Shown here: piece by piece, positions 42,790 through 51,411 of the stretch
Position numbering within the stretch: position 1 is the first letter of the stretch
Layout of the letters: the number at the start of each line of letters is the position of its first letter
NCBI GenBank assembly: GCA_900316575.1
Contig: ONDJ01000005.1
Location: forward strand, 62,001-126,000
Direction: 5' to 3'
Source: an uncultured Prevotellaceae bacterium
GTDB taxonomy: Bacteria > Bacteroidota > Bacteroidia > Bacteroidales > Bacteroidaceae
DNA: 64,000 bases
Notes under the pieces: generated by a model
Database searches by the model: none
Seen by the model: the letters and a program-made list of their open reading frames with translations, nothing else
Told to the model about the DNA's origin: nothing
Position numbers and translations under genes: made by a program

Positions 42790-44208
42790 TTAATACCGAT
42801 AATGTTCAGCTTTATAAGGACCTTCCACAGGCACACCGATGTAGTCGGCTTGAGCCTGTGTGAGTTTAGTGAGATGCACTCCGATACGTTCTAAGTGGAG
42901 ACGCGCCACTTCTTCGTCAAGATGCTTTGGCAGGCGATACACACCCACTTCGTACGCTTTTGTGAAAAGCTCAATTTGTGCCAACGTCTGATTGGTAAAC
43001 GAGTTTGACATTACAAACGAGGGGTGTCCTGTGGCGCAACCAAGATTTACCAGGCGCCCATCTGCCAAAAGCGTGATGCGATGCCCGTCGGGGAAAAGGT
43101 AGCTATCTACTTGTGGCTTGATGTTGGTGCGTTTGATACCAGGCAACTGCTTGAGAGCCTCTACTTGGATTTCGCTGTCGAAGTGGCCAATGTTGCAGAC
43201 GATGGCTTGGTTGGGCATTTGCTGCATGTGCTCGGTGGTGATGACATCTATGTTTCCCGTAGTGGTTACAAAGATATTGCCAAGCGGAGCAGCCTCGTCC
43301 ATGGTCAAAACTTCGTAGCCTTCCATGGCAGCTTGCAGCGCACAGATGGGGTCAATCTCAGTGACTATGACACGGGCACCATAGCTGCGCATACTTTGCG
43401 CACAACCCTTGCCCACCTCGCCATAGCCGGCTACAACTACTGTCTTGCCGGCTATCATCACGTCGGTCGCCCGTTTGATACCATCAGCCAGACTTTCGCG
43501 ACAGCCATAGAGGTTGTCGAACTTCGATTTTGTGACCGAGTCGTTCACGTTGAAGGCAGGGAAGAGCAGTTCGCCGCGCTCCATCATCTGATAAAGTCGG
43601 TGCACCCCTGTTGTGGTTTCTTCGCTCACGCCGCGCACGCTTTTTGCCACTTGGCTGAAGAATGTGGGACGCTCGTTGAGCACTTGTTTGATGACGCTCT
43701 TTAGAGCGGCTTCGTCGCCACTGCTCGAAGGAGTATCAAGCACAGCCGGATCTTGTTCGGCCTGAACACCGAGGTGAACCATCAGTGTGGCATCGCCACC
43801 GTCGTCAACGATGAGATTAGGCGTTTGTCCATTGTCGAAGTTCATCGCTTGTAGCGTGCACCACCAGTAGTCTTCTAAGCTTTCGCCTTTCCAAGCAAAC
43901 ACGCCCACACCATCCTGCGCAATGGCAGCAGCTGCATGGTCCTGTGTGCTGTAAATGTTGCACGAGCACCAACGCACGCGAGCACCCAATGCTTGGAGTG
44001 TTTCAATGAGAACGGCGGTTTGTATAGTCATGTGGAGCGAACCCATCACGCGAGCTCCAGCCAGCGGCTTTTTGTCGCCATATTTTTCGCGCAAGGCCAT
44101 GAGCCCTGGCATTTCGTGTTCGGCTATTTGTATTTCCTTGCGCCCAAAGTCGGCTAAGGAGAAGTCGGCTACCTTATAGGGTAGTGTTGAGAAAAGTTCT
44201 TGTGTCAT
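42790..44208 (-). CDS. ahcY: adenosylhomocysteinase
   Basis: AhcY splits S-adenosylhomocysteine to adenosine and homocysteine, relieving inhibition of methyltransferases. The protein has 472 residues with N-terminal [38 protein letters not shown] and the NAD-binding [30 protein letters not shown] and the conserved C-terminal KAEHYRY, which contributes to the NAD pocket of the neighbour subunit, complete it. No SAH riboswitch fits in the 39-bp gap upstream. Confidence 0.98.
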   Translation of the reverse strand: MTQELFSTLPYKVADFSLADFGRKEIQIAEHEMPGLMALREKYGDKKPLAGARVMGSLHMTIQTAVLIETLQALGARVRWCSCNIYSTQDHAAAAIAQDGVGVFAWKGESLEDYWWCTLQAMNFDNGQTPNLIVDDGGDATLMVHLGVQAEQDPAVLDTPSSSGDEAALKSVIKQVLNERPTFFSQVAKSVRGVSEETTTGVHRLYQMMERGELLFPAFNVNDSVTKSKFDNLYGCRESLADGIKRATDVMIAGKTVVVAGYGEVGKGCAQSMRSYGARVIVTEIDPICALQAAMEGYEVLTMDEAAPLGNIFVTTTGNIDVITTEHMQQMPNQAIVCNIGHFDSEIQVEALKQLPGIKRTNIKPQVDSYLFPDGHRITLLADGRLVNLGCATGHPSFVMSNSFTNQTLAQIELFTKAYEVGVYRLPKHLDEEVARLHLERIGVHLTKLTQAQADYIGVPVEGPYKAEHYRY

Positions 44209-44247
44209 TGAATAACAGTTCTTCTGATGACTGCTTGTGTTGTGTCT

Positions 44248-45441
44248 TTATTTGAGTTGTTTCAAAGCTTCGCCGATACGGCGCATGGCTTCACGGATGT
44301 TGTCGTCGCTTGTGGCATAGCTCATGCGGAAACATTCGGGCGAGCCAAAAGCGTCACCGCCAACTGTGGCCACGTGTGCCACTTCAAGCAAATAGAGAGC
44401 GAAGTCTGTGCTCGTGTTGATGGTACGTGTGCCGTCTGTCTTGCCGAAGTAGGCACTGCAACGGGGGAATACGTAGAAAGCACCTTGGGGCTCATTGACT
44501 TCCAAACCAGGAATTTCGCGAGCCAGCGCAACGATGAGATCTTTGCGGCGTGCGAAGGCCTGACGCATTTCTTCTACACAGTCTTGTGAACTCTCGTAAG
44601 CGGCTAAGGCTGCATACTGGCTGATGCTGCCTGGGTTGCTGGTATATTGTCCTTGAAGCTTTTGTGTAGCTTTAGCAATTTCAATGGGAGCAGCGATAAA
44701 ACCGATACGCCAACCAGTCATGGCGTATGCTTTTGAAACACCGTTGACAATCACTGTGCGTTCTTTCATGCCTTCGCAGCTGGCTATGCTGGCGTGCTTT
44801 CCGGTATAGTTGATGTGCTCATAGATTTCATCGGAGATGATCGTAACGTTCTCGTGGTGACGTAACACTTCGGCCAACGCTTCCAACTCTTCAGCACTAT
44901 AGACTGCACCTGTGGGATTGCTTGGTGTGCAGAGAATAAGCACGCGGCTGCGTTCTGTAATGGCTGCTTCAAGTTGCTGAGGTGTAATCTTAAAGTTTTG
45001 ACTGATAGGGGCATCAATGGTGATAGGCACGCCGCCTGCCATCAGTGCCATTTGTGGATAGCTCACCCAATAGGGAGCAGGGATGATTATTTCGTCGCCG
45101 TCGTCGCAAAGTGCCAACAACGTATTGCAAACGCTTTGTTTCGCACCGTTTGAAACAATGATTTGTTCGGGGGTATAACTCAGGCCGTTTTCCTTTTGTA
45201 GCTTTTCGCAGATGGCTTTTCGCAGTGGAGCAATGCCAGGTACAGGCGTGTAGCGCGTGTGCCCCTCGTCAATGGCCTTCTGTGCAGCAAGTCGAATGTG
45301 CTCGGGTGTGTCGAAATCGGGCTCACCTACACTGAGGTTGATGATGTCAATGCCTTGGGCCTTGAGTTCTGCGCTCTTTTGCGACATGGCCAGTGTGGCC
45401 GAAGGTTGCAGGCGGGTTACGCGTGATGAAAGTTTGGTCAT
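44248..45441 (-). CDS. class I PLP-dependent aminotransferase (aspartate aminotransferase-like)
   Basis: This 397-residue fold-type I enzyme has VGEPDFDTPEHI (38-49), the PLP-binding CTPSNPTGAVYS (Asn175), SDEIYEHI (Asp204, Tyr207) and Schiff-base Lys237 in VSKAYAMTGWRIGF. The type Ib pattern (short N-terminal arm, TRYTPVPGI) matches bacterial aspartate/prephenate aminotransferases. It probably uses aspartate and 2-oxoglutarate, though aromatic keto acids are possible. It precedes ahcY on the same strand with a 39-bp gap. Confidence 0.92.
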   Translation of the reverse strand: MTKLSSRVTRLQPSATLAMSQKSAELKAQGIDIINLSVGEPDFDTPEHIRLAAQKAIDEGHTRYTPVPGIAPLRKAICEKLQKENGLSYTPEQIIVSNGAKQSVCNTLLALCDDGDEIIIPAPYWVSYPQMALMAGGVPITIDAPISQNFKITPQQLEAAITERSRVLILCTPSNPTGAVYSAEELEALAEVLRHHENVTIISDEIYEHINYTGKHASIASCEGMKERTVIVNGVSKAYAMTGWRIGFIAAPIEIAKATQKLQGQYTSNPGSISQYAALAAYESSQDCVEEMRQAFARRKDLIVALAREIPGLEVNEPQGAFYVFPRCSAYFGKTDGTRTINTSTDFALYLLEVAHVATVGGDAFGSPECFRMSYATSDDNIREAMRRIGEALKQLK

Positions 45442-45494
45442 AGTTGTTGTTATGGTTTCTTTTGTTTGATTTGCGGGTGTGTCTTCAGTTGAAA

Positions 45495-46628
45495 TCAGAA
45501 TGTGTATTCTTCAATTCCTTGGTTGTGCTTTTGGAACAGGCGGCGAATGGTGCCGAGGTGTTGGTTGAAGCGTTGTCGTTCGGCTTGCTTCATTTGCTCT
45601 TGTGGGTATGACGACGGAAGAATGGTATGCACTCGACGCCCGCTAACTAATGGGCGGGAGCAGAACGTGAGCGTATAGCCACAATCGGTCATCGTGGTAG
45701 TGGCATTCTTCTTGGTCAATTCCATGCGCACCATCAGTCCCACTTCTGTGTTTTCCTTGGTCATGTTTGAAATGAAGTTGCCGAGCGACCACACTACGAG
45801 GTGTTTGCGTCCGTCGCTATCTGTGCGCACTTCTACGGGCTGAACCACGTGGGGATGACTGCCAATGACGTGGTCCACGCCTTGCTGTATGAGCCAATCA
45901 GCCAATTCGCGTTGCTGCTGGCTTGGTGTGAGCACGTATTCGATGCCCCAGTGCATGTTGGCGATGATCACGTCGGGTTGCATCTCCTTGGCACGGGCAA
46001 TGTCGGCTGCCATCTGCTGTTTATCAATGAGGTTTACCACACAAGGGTCTGGCACGGGAATGCCATTCGTATCGTACGTGTAGTTAAGTAAGGCTATGCG
46101 TATGCCGTTGCGCTCAATGATGAGCGGGTAGTCCTTTGCTCTTGCCGATGCGTTTGCATAAGTGCCAAGATGGGGAATGCCGAGCGAGTCAAGAACTGCT
46201 ATGGTGCGTTCTATGCCAGCCTTGTAGCTGTCGCAACTGTGATTGTTGGCTGTAAGCATCACATCAAACCCCGCATTCCATACGGCGGAGAGGAATTCGT
46301 CGGGGCAACGAAATTGCGGATAGCCTTTGTAGGGCGGTCCTGGGAGTGTCACTTCAAGGTTTGCGATGGCTATGTCGTGGCGACTCACTTCGTCTTTGAC
46401 CAATGCAAAGCAATCGTTGTAGTCAAACGTGCCGTTGGGCATTTTAGCAGCGTTTATTTGACCTTGGTGTTGCATCAAGTCACCTGCAAAAAGTAGCGTT
46501 ACTTGGTGGAACGTGTCGGCATTTGCTGCATTTGTTTCATCGGCTGTGCCGCCGGTGGCTCTCGTGGGATTTTGACAAGAGAGCAACGCGAGAAATAGTG
46601 TTGAAAAGAATAAGAGCTTCGCTTTCAT
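45495..46628 (-). CDS. CapA-family lipoprotein (putative metallophosphatase)
   Basis: The protein has 377 residues. The N-terminus is a lipoprotein signal with lipobox LLSC. The PGA_cap/CapA domain has LLFAGDLMQHQGQI, IAIANLEVTLPG, LTANNHSCD, and VIANMHWGIEYVLTPSQQQRELADWLIQQGVDHVIGSHPHV, a calcineurin-like metal site. In Bacillus CapA/PgsA takes part in poly-gamma-glutamate anchoring, but most homologues have no proven role. Its C-terminal part is basic and helical. It lies between the Bax-inhibitor gene and the aminotransferase. Confidence 0.88.
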   Translation of the reverse strand: MKAKLLFFSTLFLALLSCQNPTRATGGTADETNAANADTFHQVTLLFAGDLMQHQGQINAAKMPNGTFDYNDCFALVKDEVSRHDIAIANLEVTLPGPPYKGYPQFRCPDEFLSAVWNAGFDVMLTANNHSCDSYKAGIERTIAVLDSLGIPHLGTYANASARAKDYPLIIERNGIRIALLNYTYDTNGIPVPDPCVVNLIDKQQMAADIARAKEMQPDVIIANMHWGIEYVLTPSQQQRELADWLIQQGVDHVIGSHPHVVQPVEVRTDSDGRKHLVVWSLGNFISNMTKENTEVGLMVRMELTKKNATTTMTDCGYTLTFCSRPLVSGRRVHTILPSSYPQEQMKQAERQRFNQHLGTIRRLFQKHNQGIEEYTF

Positions 46629-46659
46629 CGTCGTAAAGAGTAGGCTGGCTTAAGCACGT

Positions 46660-47376
46660 TTAATCACGCCTTGCACCAAAAATGCGCAACAGATATAGGA
46701 AGAGGTTGATGAAGTCAAGATAGAGCGAAAGGCTGCCGAGCAGGGCTATCTTCATGGTGCTTTCGTTTACGCTCGTGCCGTGTGCTTGGAGCATCATCTT
46801 GATTTTCTGGGCATCGTAGGCGGTGAGCCCTACAAAGACCAAAACGCCCAAATAGTTCAGTATCATCGTAAGTCCATCGCTTCTAAGGAACATGTTGACC
46901 ACTGTGGCAATGATGATACCGATTAGCGCCATGATGAAGATACGTCCCACGGCACTGAGGTCTTTCTTGATGAAAGAGCCCACAACGGCCATTGCACCGA
47001 ATGTGCCTGCCGTAATGAGAAACACGCTCGCAATGCTCTCGTCAGTATAGACCACAAATATGCTTGAGAGCAACACGCCATTCATCAGCGAATAGCCCAC
47101 AAACATCAGTCCTGCCGTAGTGAACGATATGCGGTTGATCATAGCGTTGAGTGCAAACACCAGTGCCAGTTCGCCAATGATCAGTCCCCAGAATACGATC
47201 AGGTTGGAAAAGATGACTTGTTGTATGGCAGGCGAGTGAGCCACATAGTAGGCCGACATGCCCGTTACGACGAGGGCAAGTGCCATCCAAAGGTAAACGT
47301 TGCGCATCAGTTTGGCGTATGCGCTTTCTGAAACAATCTCGTAGGGACGAGCGTTGGTTGAAATGTAGTTTTCCAT
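46660..47376 (-). CDS. Bax inhibitor-1/YccA-family membrane protein
   Basis: The protein has 238 residues and seven TM helices. After AYAKLMRNVYLWMALALVVTGMSAYYV comes the family's conserved region, with FTTAGLMFVGYSLMNGVLLSS and the C-terminal LVFVGLTAYDAQKIKMML. Bacterial members include the YetJ Ca2+ leak channel and YccA, an FtsH modulator. The Asp in TAYDAQ matches one of the pH-sensing aspartates of that family. Confidence 0.93.
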   Translation of the reverse strand: MENYISTNARPYEIVSESAYAKLMRNVYLWMALALVVTGMSAYYVAHSPAIQQVIFSNLIVFWGLIIGELALVFALNAMINRISFTTAGLMFVGYSLMNGVLLSSIFVVYTDESIASVFLITAGTFGAMAVVGSFIKKDLSAVGRIFIMALIGIIIATVVNMFLRSDGLTMILNYLGVLVFVGLTAYDAQKIKMMLQAHGTSVNESTMKIALLGSLSLYLDFINLFLYLLRIFGARRD

Positions 47377-47417
47377 AATAGTAAAAGGGGGGATAAGGTT
47401 TCTTATGTTTGTTGTGA

Positions 47418-48623
47418 TTATTTCTTGAAGTGCAGGGTGTGGCCCATGCGTTCTTTCTTCGTGCGAAGGTAGCGTTCGTTGTAGGGATTGGGCTCTACCT
47501 CGATGGGTACGTTTTCAACGATTTCAAGTCCGTAGGCCTCAAGCCCCACGCGCTTCACGGGGTTGTTTGTCATCAAGCGCATTCGGCTCACACCCAGGCT
47601 TTGTAGGATTTGTGCGCCTACACCATAGTCGCGTTCATCAGGGTCGTAGCCCAAATGGATGTTAGCATCAACGGTGTCGTAGCCTTGTTCTTGTAGCTTG
47701 TAGGCTGCAATTTTTGCCATAAGGCCGATACCACGCCCTTCTTGGTTGAGGTAGAGCACTACGCCCTTGCCCTCGGTTTCTACCATGCGTATGGCTTTGT
47801 GGAGTTGGTCGCCGCAGTCGCAACGCGCTGATCCAAAGATGTCGCCCGTGACGCACGAGCTGTGTACGCGTACTAAGATGGGTTCATTAGCTTCCCACGT
47901 GCCTTTAACTAACGCCACATGCTCCAGTCCGTTGTCTTTTTGACGGAAGGGGATGAGGTGAAAATGGCCATGCTCTGTGGGCATATCCACTTCCTCGCCG
48001 CGTTCAATGAGGCTCTCGGTGCGCAGACGATAGGCAATGAGGTCACGAATGGTGATGATGTTCAGATGGTGTTTTTCGGCGAAGGCTTTCAGCTGAGGCA
48101 TACGAGCCATCGTGCCGTCTTCGTTGAGTATTTCTATGAGGCAAGCCGCTGGATACATTCCTGCCAAGCGTGCCAAATCCACGGCAGCTTCGGTGTGTCC
48201 GGCACGAGCCAATACACCACGAGGTTGGGCGTAGAGCGGATTGATGTGGCCCGGGCGTCCGAAGTCTTCAGCCCGCGATTGCGGATTGGCCAATGCTCTG
48301 ATGGTAGAAGCACGGTCGTGGCAGCTTACGCCTGTGGTGCACCCCTCGAGCAGATCTACCGTGATGGTAAACGGGGTGCCAAGTACACTGGTGTTGTCGT
48401 CCACTTGATGGGGCAGACGCAGTTCTTCAGCTCGCTCAGTTGTGATGGGAGCACAGAGCACGCCACGTCCTTCGCGAAGCATAAAGTTGACATGTTCCTC
48501 AGTGCAAAGCTCGGCAGCCATAATCAGGTCGCCCTCGTTTTCGCGGTCTTCATCGTCAACGACTATCACAAGCTTGCCTTGACGGAAGTCGTCTAAGGCG
48601 GTTTCAATGGTTGATATGTTCAT
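47418..48623 (-). CDS. ribBA: bifunctional 3,4-DHBP synthase / GTP cyclohydrolase II
   Basis: The protein has 401 residues and carries out two early steps of riboflavin synthesis. The RibB half has [18 protein letters not shown] (22-38) and [14 protein letters not shown] (98-111). The RibA half has [25 protein letters not shown] with the zinc cysteines 257, 268 and 270, then [12 protein letters not shown] and the late [15 protein letters not shown]. Both active sites look intact. No FMN riboswitch fits in the 37-bp gap after the LptF/G gene. Confidence 0.97.
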   Translation of the reverse strand: MNISTIETALDDFRQGKLVIVVDDEDRENEGDLIMAAELCTEEHVNFMLREGRGVLCAPITTERAEELRLPHQVDDNTSVLGTPFTITVDLLEGCTTGVSCHDRASTIRALANPQSRAEDFGRPGHINPLYAQPRGVLARAGHTEAAVDLARLAGMYPAACLIEILNEDGTMARMPQLKAFAEKHHLNIITIRDLIAYRLRTESLIERGEEVDMPTEHGHFHLIPFRQKDNGLEHVALVKGTWEANEPILVRVHSSCVTGDIFGSARCDCGDQLHKAIRMVETEGKGVVLYLNQEGRGIGLMAKIAAYKLQEQGYDTVDANIHLGYDPDERDYGVGAQILQSLGVSRMRLMTNNPVKRVGLEAYGLEIVENVPIEVEPNPYNERYLRTKKERMGHTLHFKK

Positions 48624-48660
48624 CGGTTGTCTTTATGTTGTCTTAACAGTTTTTGTTGGC

Positions 48661-50625
48661 TTAGGGCTTTCCGTCCTTTGCGAGCTCAGCGATGCGCTGA
48701 CAATGTGTTTGCAAGTCCTTTGCCGTGTGTGCAATTTGCTGCAAGTCTTCGCGCAGCCTAACGCGAAACACCCATATCCGTAGCCACAATATGAGCCCTA
48801 TGGGGAAACAAATGCCAGCAACTTTGTTCCAAGTGTCGGAACTGAAGGGCGTGATGTGGGCTGTGGTATAGAGCAAAGGAAATTCCTGAAGCGTTTGGAG
48901 CAATCGCGTGTCGCGGCTATTGCCCAGTTCTTCAGCAAAGGCTTCCATGCGCTGGTTGATGTATTCAACAGCACGGTCGGGCTTGTGGCGGAAAAATATG
49001 GTGATATAGTTCGGCGCAGAGGTAAGGCGATGTTGCTGGATGTAGTTTCGGCTGTCAGTAGCCAATTGTTCGAGTTGCGGGATGAGAGCTGTATAATCGG
49101 GGTCGTTGATAATCACTTCCTTGAGCGGCACGTTGCGGTGCGTGCGGAGCATAAAGAGACGCGCGAAGAAGTTGCGATACGCATCGATGTTGAACACCAC
49201 ACTGTCGTTGTTGCTCTTGTAAGTAAGGAATATACCCGTAGGCAATAGTATGGCGGTGCTGGTCCACATGCCGACAATCATGTTCAGCGAGCCATCGCGA
49301 GCCATCTTCATGGTGCTGGTGTTGATGATCAAGTAGATGATAAAAATAATCACGCTCACCACAGCGGGTAGCCCCAATCCACCTTTGCGGATAATGGCTC
49401 CAAGAGGTGCTCCTATGAGGAAGAAGAAAAGGCATGCCAGCGACTGCGTAATCTTGGTGTGCCACTCTATCCAGTGTTTGCGCACTTCTTTTTCTTCAGA
49501 GGCTACTTCTTCTTTGCGAAATTCTAATTCGTTGGCATGGCTCTTGACAGCGGCGGCAGCTACCGACGTGGCTGAAACCAATTGCTGCTCACTCAGCCCC
49601 GCAATGAGAGAATCAAAGGGTAGGGGAGGTGCAGATTTCGTAGAGTGATTGTTGTTCGCGGCGATTTTCGTGGAACTACTCGTTGTGTTTTCCGATTTTT
49701 TTCCCGTTTGAGGCTCATCGGGTGGGAAATAATTGGAAGAAAGTGCACGCTGAAACGCGATGTTCCCTATGCTGTCAAGATCTCGATTCATAGAGTCGGC
49801 ATCCGCCACCAACTCAATCATGTTCTTTGCCTTGGCAAGGCCTGAGAGCATGTCGGCATCCATCACCTTGAAGTTGCTGTCAAAGTCAATCAAGAAACGT
49901 TTGTGGCCAAAAGTCTCGCGGTCGTAGGGCTGATGGGCGTTCTTCATTTCGCCCATGCCGCCGTTTTGCAGATTTTCAAATTGCTCGCCTTGCCAAATGT
50001 CGAGTATCAAATGCCCCTTGTCGGCAGAGGTTGCCATGCGTCCGCTATCAGCCACAACGATTTGTGCCTTGTCAAATCCTTGGTCTGTCTTGTAGATCGT
50101 CAGGTCATAGAGCATCCCCGTGTTGACGTTCTTGCGTTGCACATAGAGGTTAATGCCAGGCACCCCGTTGTAGAATACGCCTTCAGGAATTTCCACCGCC
50201 GGCGAAGTTTGGCGTAGCGTCATTAGCAATGCACCCAGTTCGCGTTGAGCATGGGGCGAAGTGAAGTTCTGAAAATAAAACGACACACCGCCGAAAGCTA
50301 TCGCCAAAATACCCACCGGAAGCATCACCCTGACTAAGGCTACGCCCGCACTTTTCATTGCCAAGAGTTCCAAACTTTCGCCCAAGTTGCCAAAAGAAAT
50401 GAGCGAGGCCAACAAGATGGCAACCGGAAGAGCTTGGGGCACGAGCGTAAGGCTCATGTAGAAAAAAAACTGTCCAAGAATGTCGAGCGTCAAGCCCTTG
50501 CCAACCAATTTATCAATGTGAAGCCACGTAAACTGCATCATAAAGATAAATAGACTGATGAAAAACGCAGCCACAAATACGAGACAGAATTTTCCGAGAA
50601 CGTATCTATCTAATTTCTTGAACAT
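48661..50625 (-). CDS. LptF/LptG-family permease, extended form
   Basis: This is the inner-membrane permease part of the lipopolysaccharide exporter (LptB2FG). From ATG at 50625 it has 654 residues, nearly twice E. coli LptF or LptG. The N-terminus (FKKLDRYVLGKFCLVFVAAFFISLFIFMMQF) with TM1-3 and the coupling region SFGNLGESLELLAMKSAGV is followed by the jelly-roll domain. A low-complexity Ser/Asn linker, TM4-6 (LACLFFFLIGAPLGAIIRKGGLG) and a C-terminal extension of about 180 residues with one more TM come next. The start is set by the canonical MFKKLDRY. Confidence 0.9.
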   Translation of the reverse strand: MFKKLDRYVLGKFCLVFVAAFFISLFIFMMQFTWLHIDKLVGKGLTLDILGQFFFYMSLTLVPQALPVAILLASLISFGNLGESLELLAMKSAGVALVRVMLPVGILAIAFGGVSFYFQNFTSPHAQRELGALLMTLRQTSPAVEIPEGVFYNGVPGINLYVQRKNVNTGMLYDLTIYKTDQGFDKAQIVVADSGRMATSADKGHLILDIWQGEQFENLQNGGMGEMKNAHQPYDRETFGHKRFLIDFDSNFKVMDADMLSGLAKAKNMIELVADADSMNRDLDSIGNIAFQRALSSNYFPPDEPQTGKKSENTTSSSTKIAANNNHSTKSAPPLPFDSLIAGLSEQQLVSATSVAAAAVKSHANELEFRKEEVASEEKEVRKHWIEWHTKITQSLACLFFFLIGAPLGAIIRKGGLGLPAVVSVIIFIIYLIINTSTMKMARDGSLNMIVGMWTSTAILLPTGIFLTYKSNNDSVVFNIDAYRNFFARLFMLRTHRNVPLKEVIINDPDYTALIPQLEQLATDSRNYIQQHRLTSAPNYITIFFRHKPDRAVEYINQRMEAFAEELGNSRDTRLLQTLQEFPLLYTTAHITPFSSDTWNKVAGICFPIGLILWLRIWVFRVRLREDLQQIAHTAKDLQTHCQRIAELAKDGKP

Positions 50626-50833
50626 AAAATGCCGATGGCCTAATTGATAAATCCCTGCAAAGTTAGTGCTTTCGCATCTTACGCTTCCCATTTTTTTTGA
50701 TTTTCATCGGTTAAACGATGTATCTATACTGAGAATTGACTATCGCGGTTGTTTTTTTTCTACTGTTTTGCCACGACGCACAGCTCACTTTAGTGCTTCT
50801 GAGGCATTCCAAAATAGGTGCTTTCACTTCACC

Positions 50834-50894
50834 AACTACAACCTCGACTACTTTTCATGGCCGTGAAAAGTAGAAGAGCAGGGATGTTGTAGTT
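50834..50894. repeat. nested double hairpin
   Basis: The outer arms AACTACAAC (50834-50842) and GTTGTAGTT (50886-50894) pair perfectly. The inner arms CTACTTTTCA (50848-50857) and TGAAAAGTAG (50864-50873) also pair perfectly around TGGCCG. It may be an RNA structure or terminator. Confidence 0.6.
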
Positions 50895-51007
50895 TCAGTA
50901 AAAGATTGGGTTGCTTGCGTGTAGCCATCCAAAACGAGCCGTGGTTTTTGCAATAGTGCGTGCGATTACATGAAGTTTTTATAAACGCTTTGATAGCGGG
51001 TCAGTTA

Positions 51008-51101
51008 GGATCGCGGGCGTCCCACCCACAGATATAATCTTTGAGCTGCAGTTTGCAAATAGTATCAGCACATTCGCAGGCGGGACGCATGTGCTCCGGG
51101 G
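51008..51101. repeat. imperfect GC-rich inverted repeat
   Basis: The GGATCGCGGGCGTCCCACC arm (51008-51026) faces GCAGGCGGGACGCATGTGCTCC (from 51076). The shared core is GCGTCCC(A/G)CC. The right arm resembles the element at 33130-33155. Confidence 0.45.
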
Positions 51102-51371
51102 TACTGCTCTATGGGAGTTTTACGTATAACGTGTGGGCATCCTCGACTGCAAACAGTAACGTTAGGAAAAGAGCTGCGTTATTGTATATGTCCGAAATTG
51201 GCCGTCACGCTTAGTGTGCTTTGTTACAAGGTTATGAGTCGTTTTATACCTCGTTCGGCGGCTGTGCTTTGCGGCGGGAGGTGAGAAGCAAGTTTGCGTA
51301 AATGTAAAATCCCAAAAGCTGAGAAAACGTTAGTTTTTGTTGATTTGGGGACTTTTTCAGTGATTATATGT

Positions 51372-51379
51372 TACCTTTG
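51372..51379 (+). promoter_or_regulatory. -7 box (TACCTTTG) of the acyl-CoA ligase gene
   Basis: It matches TAnnTTTG, 32 bp before the ATG at 51412. A TTTG lies 24 bp further upstream (51344-51347), slightly wider than ideal. Confidence 0.55.
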
Positions 51380-51411
51380 CGGCGAAATAGCAAATTCTAA
51401 GCAAAGATTAT

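Larger units (their letters stand above)
50626..51411. other. 786-bp gap without a convincing gene
   Basis: Short frames only, none with a recognisable motif. It holds a nested hairpin (50834-50894), an imperfect GC-rich inverted repeat (51008-51101), a segment related to one at 10.95 kb (51152-51178) and the promoter of the acyl-CoA ligase gene. It may be relic DNA. Confidence 0.6.
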
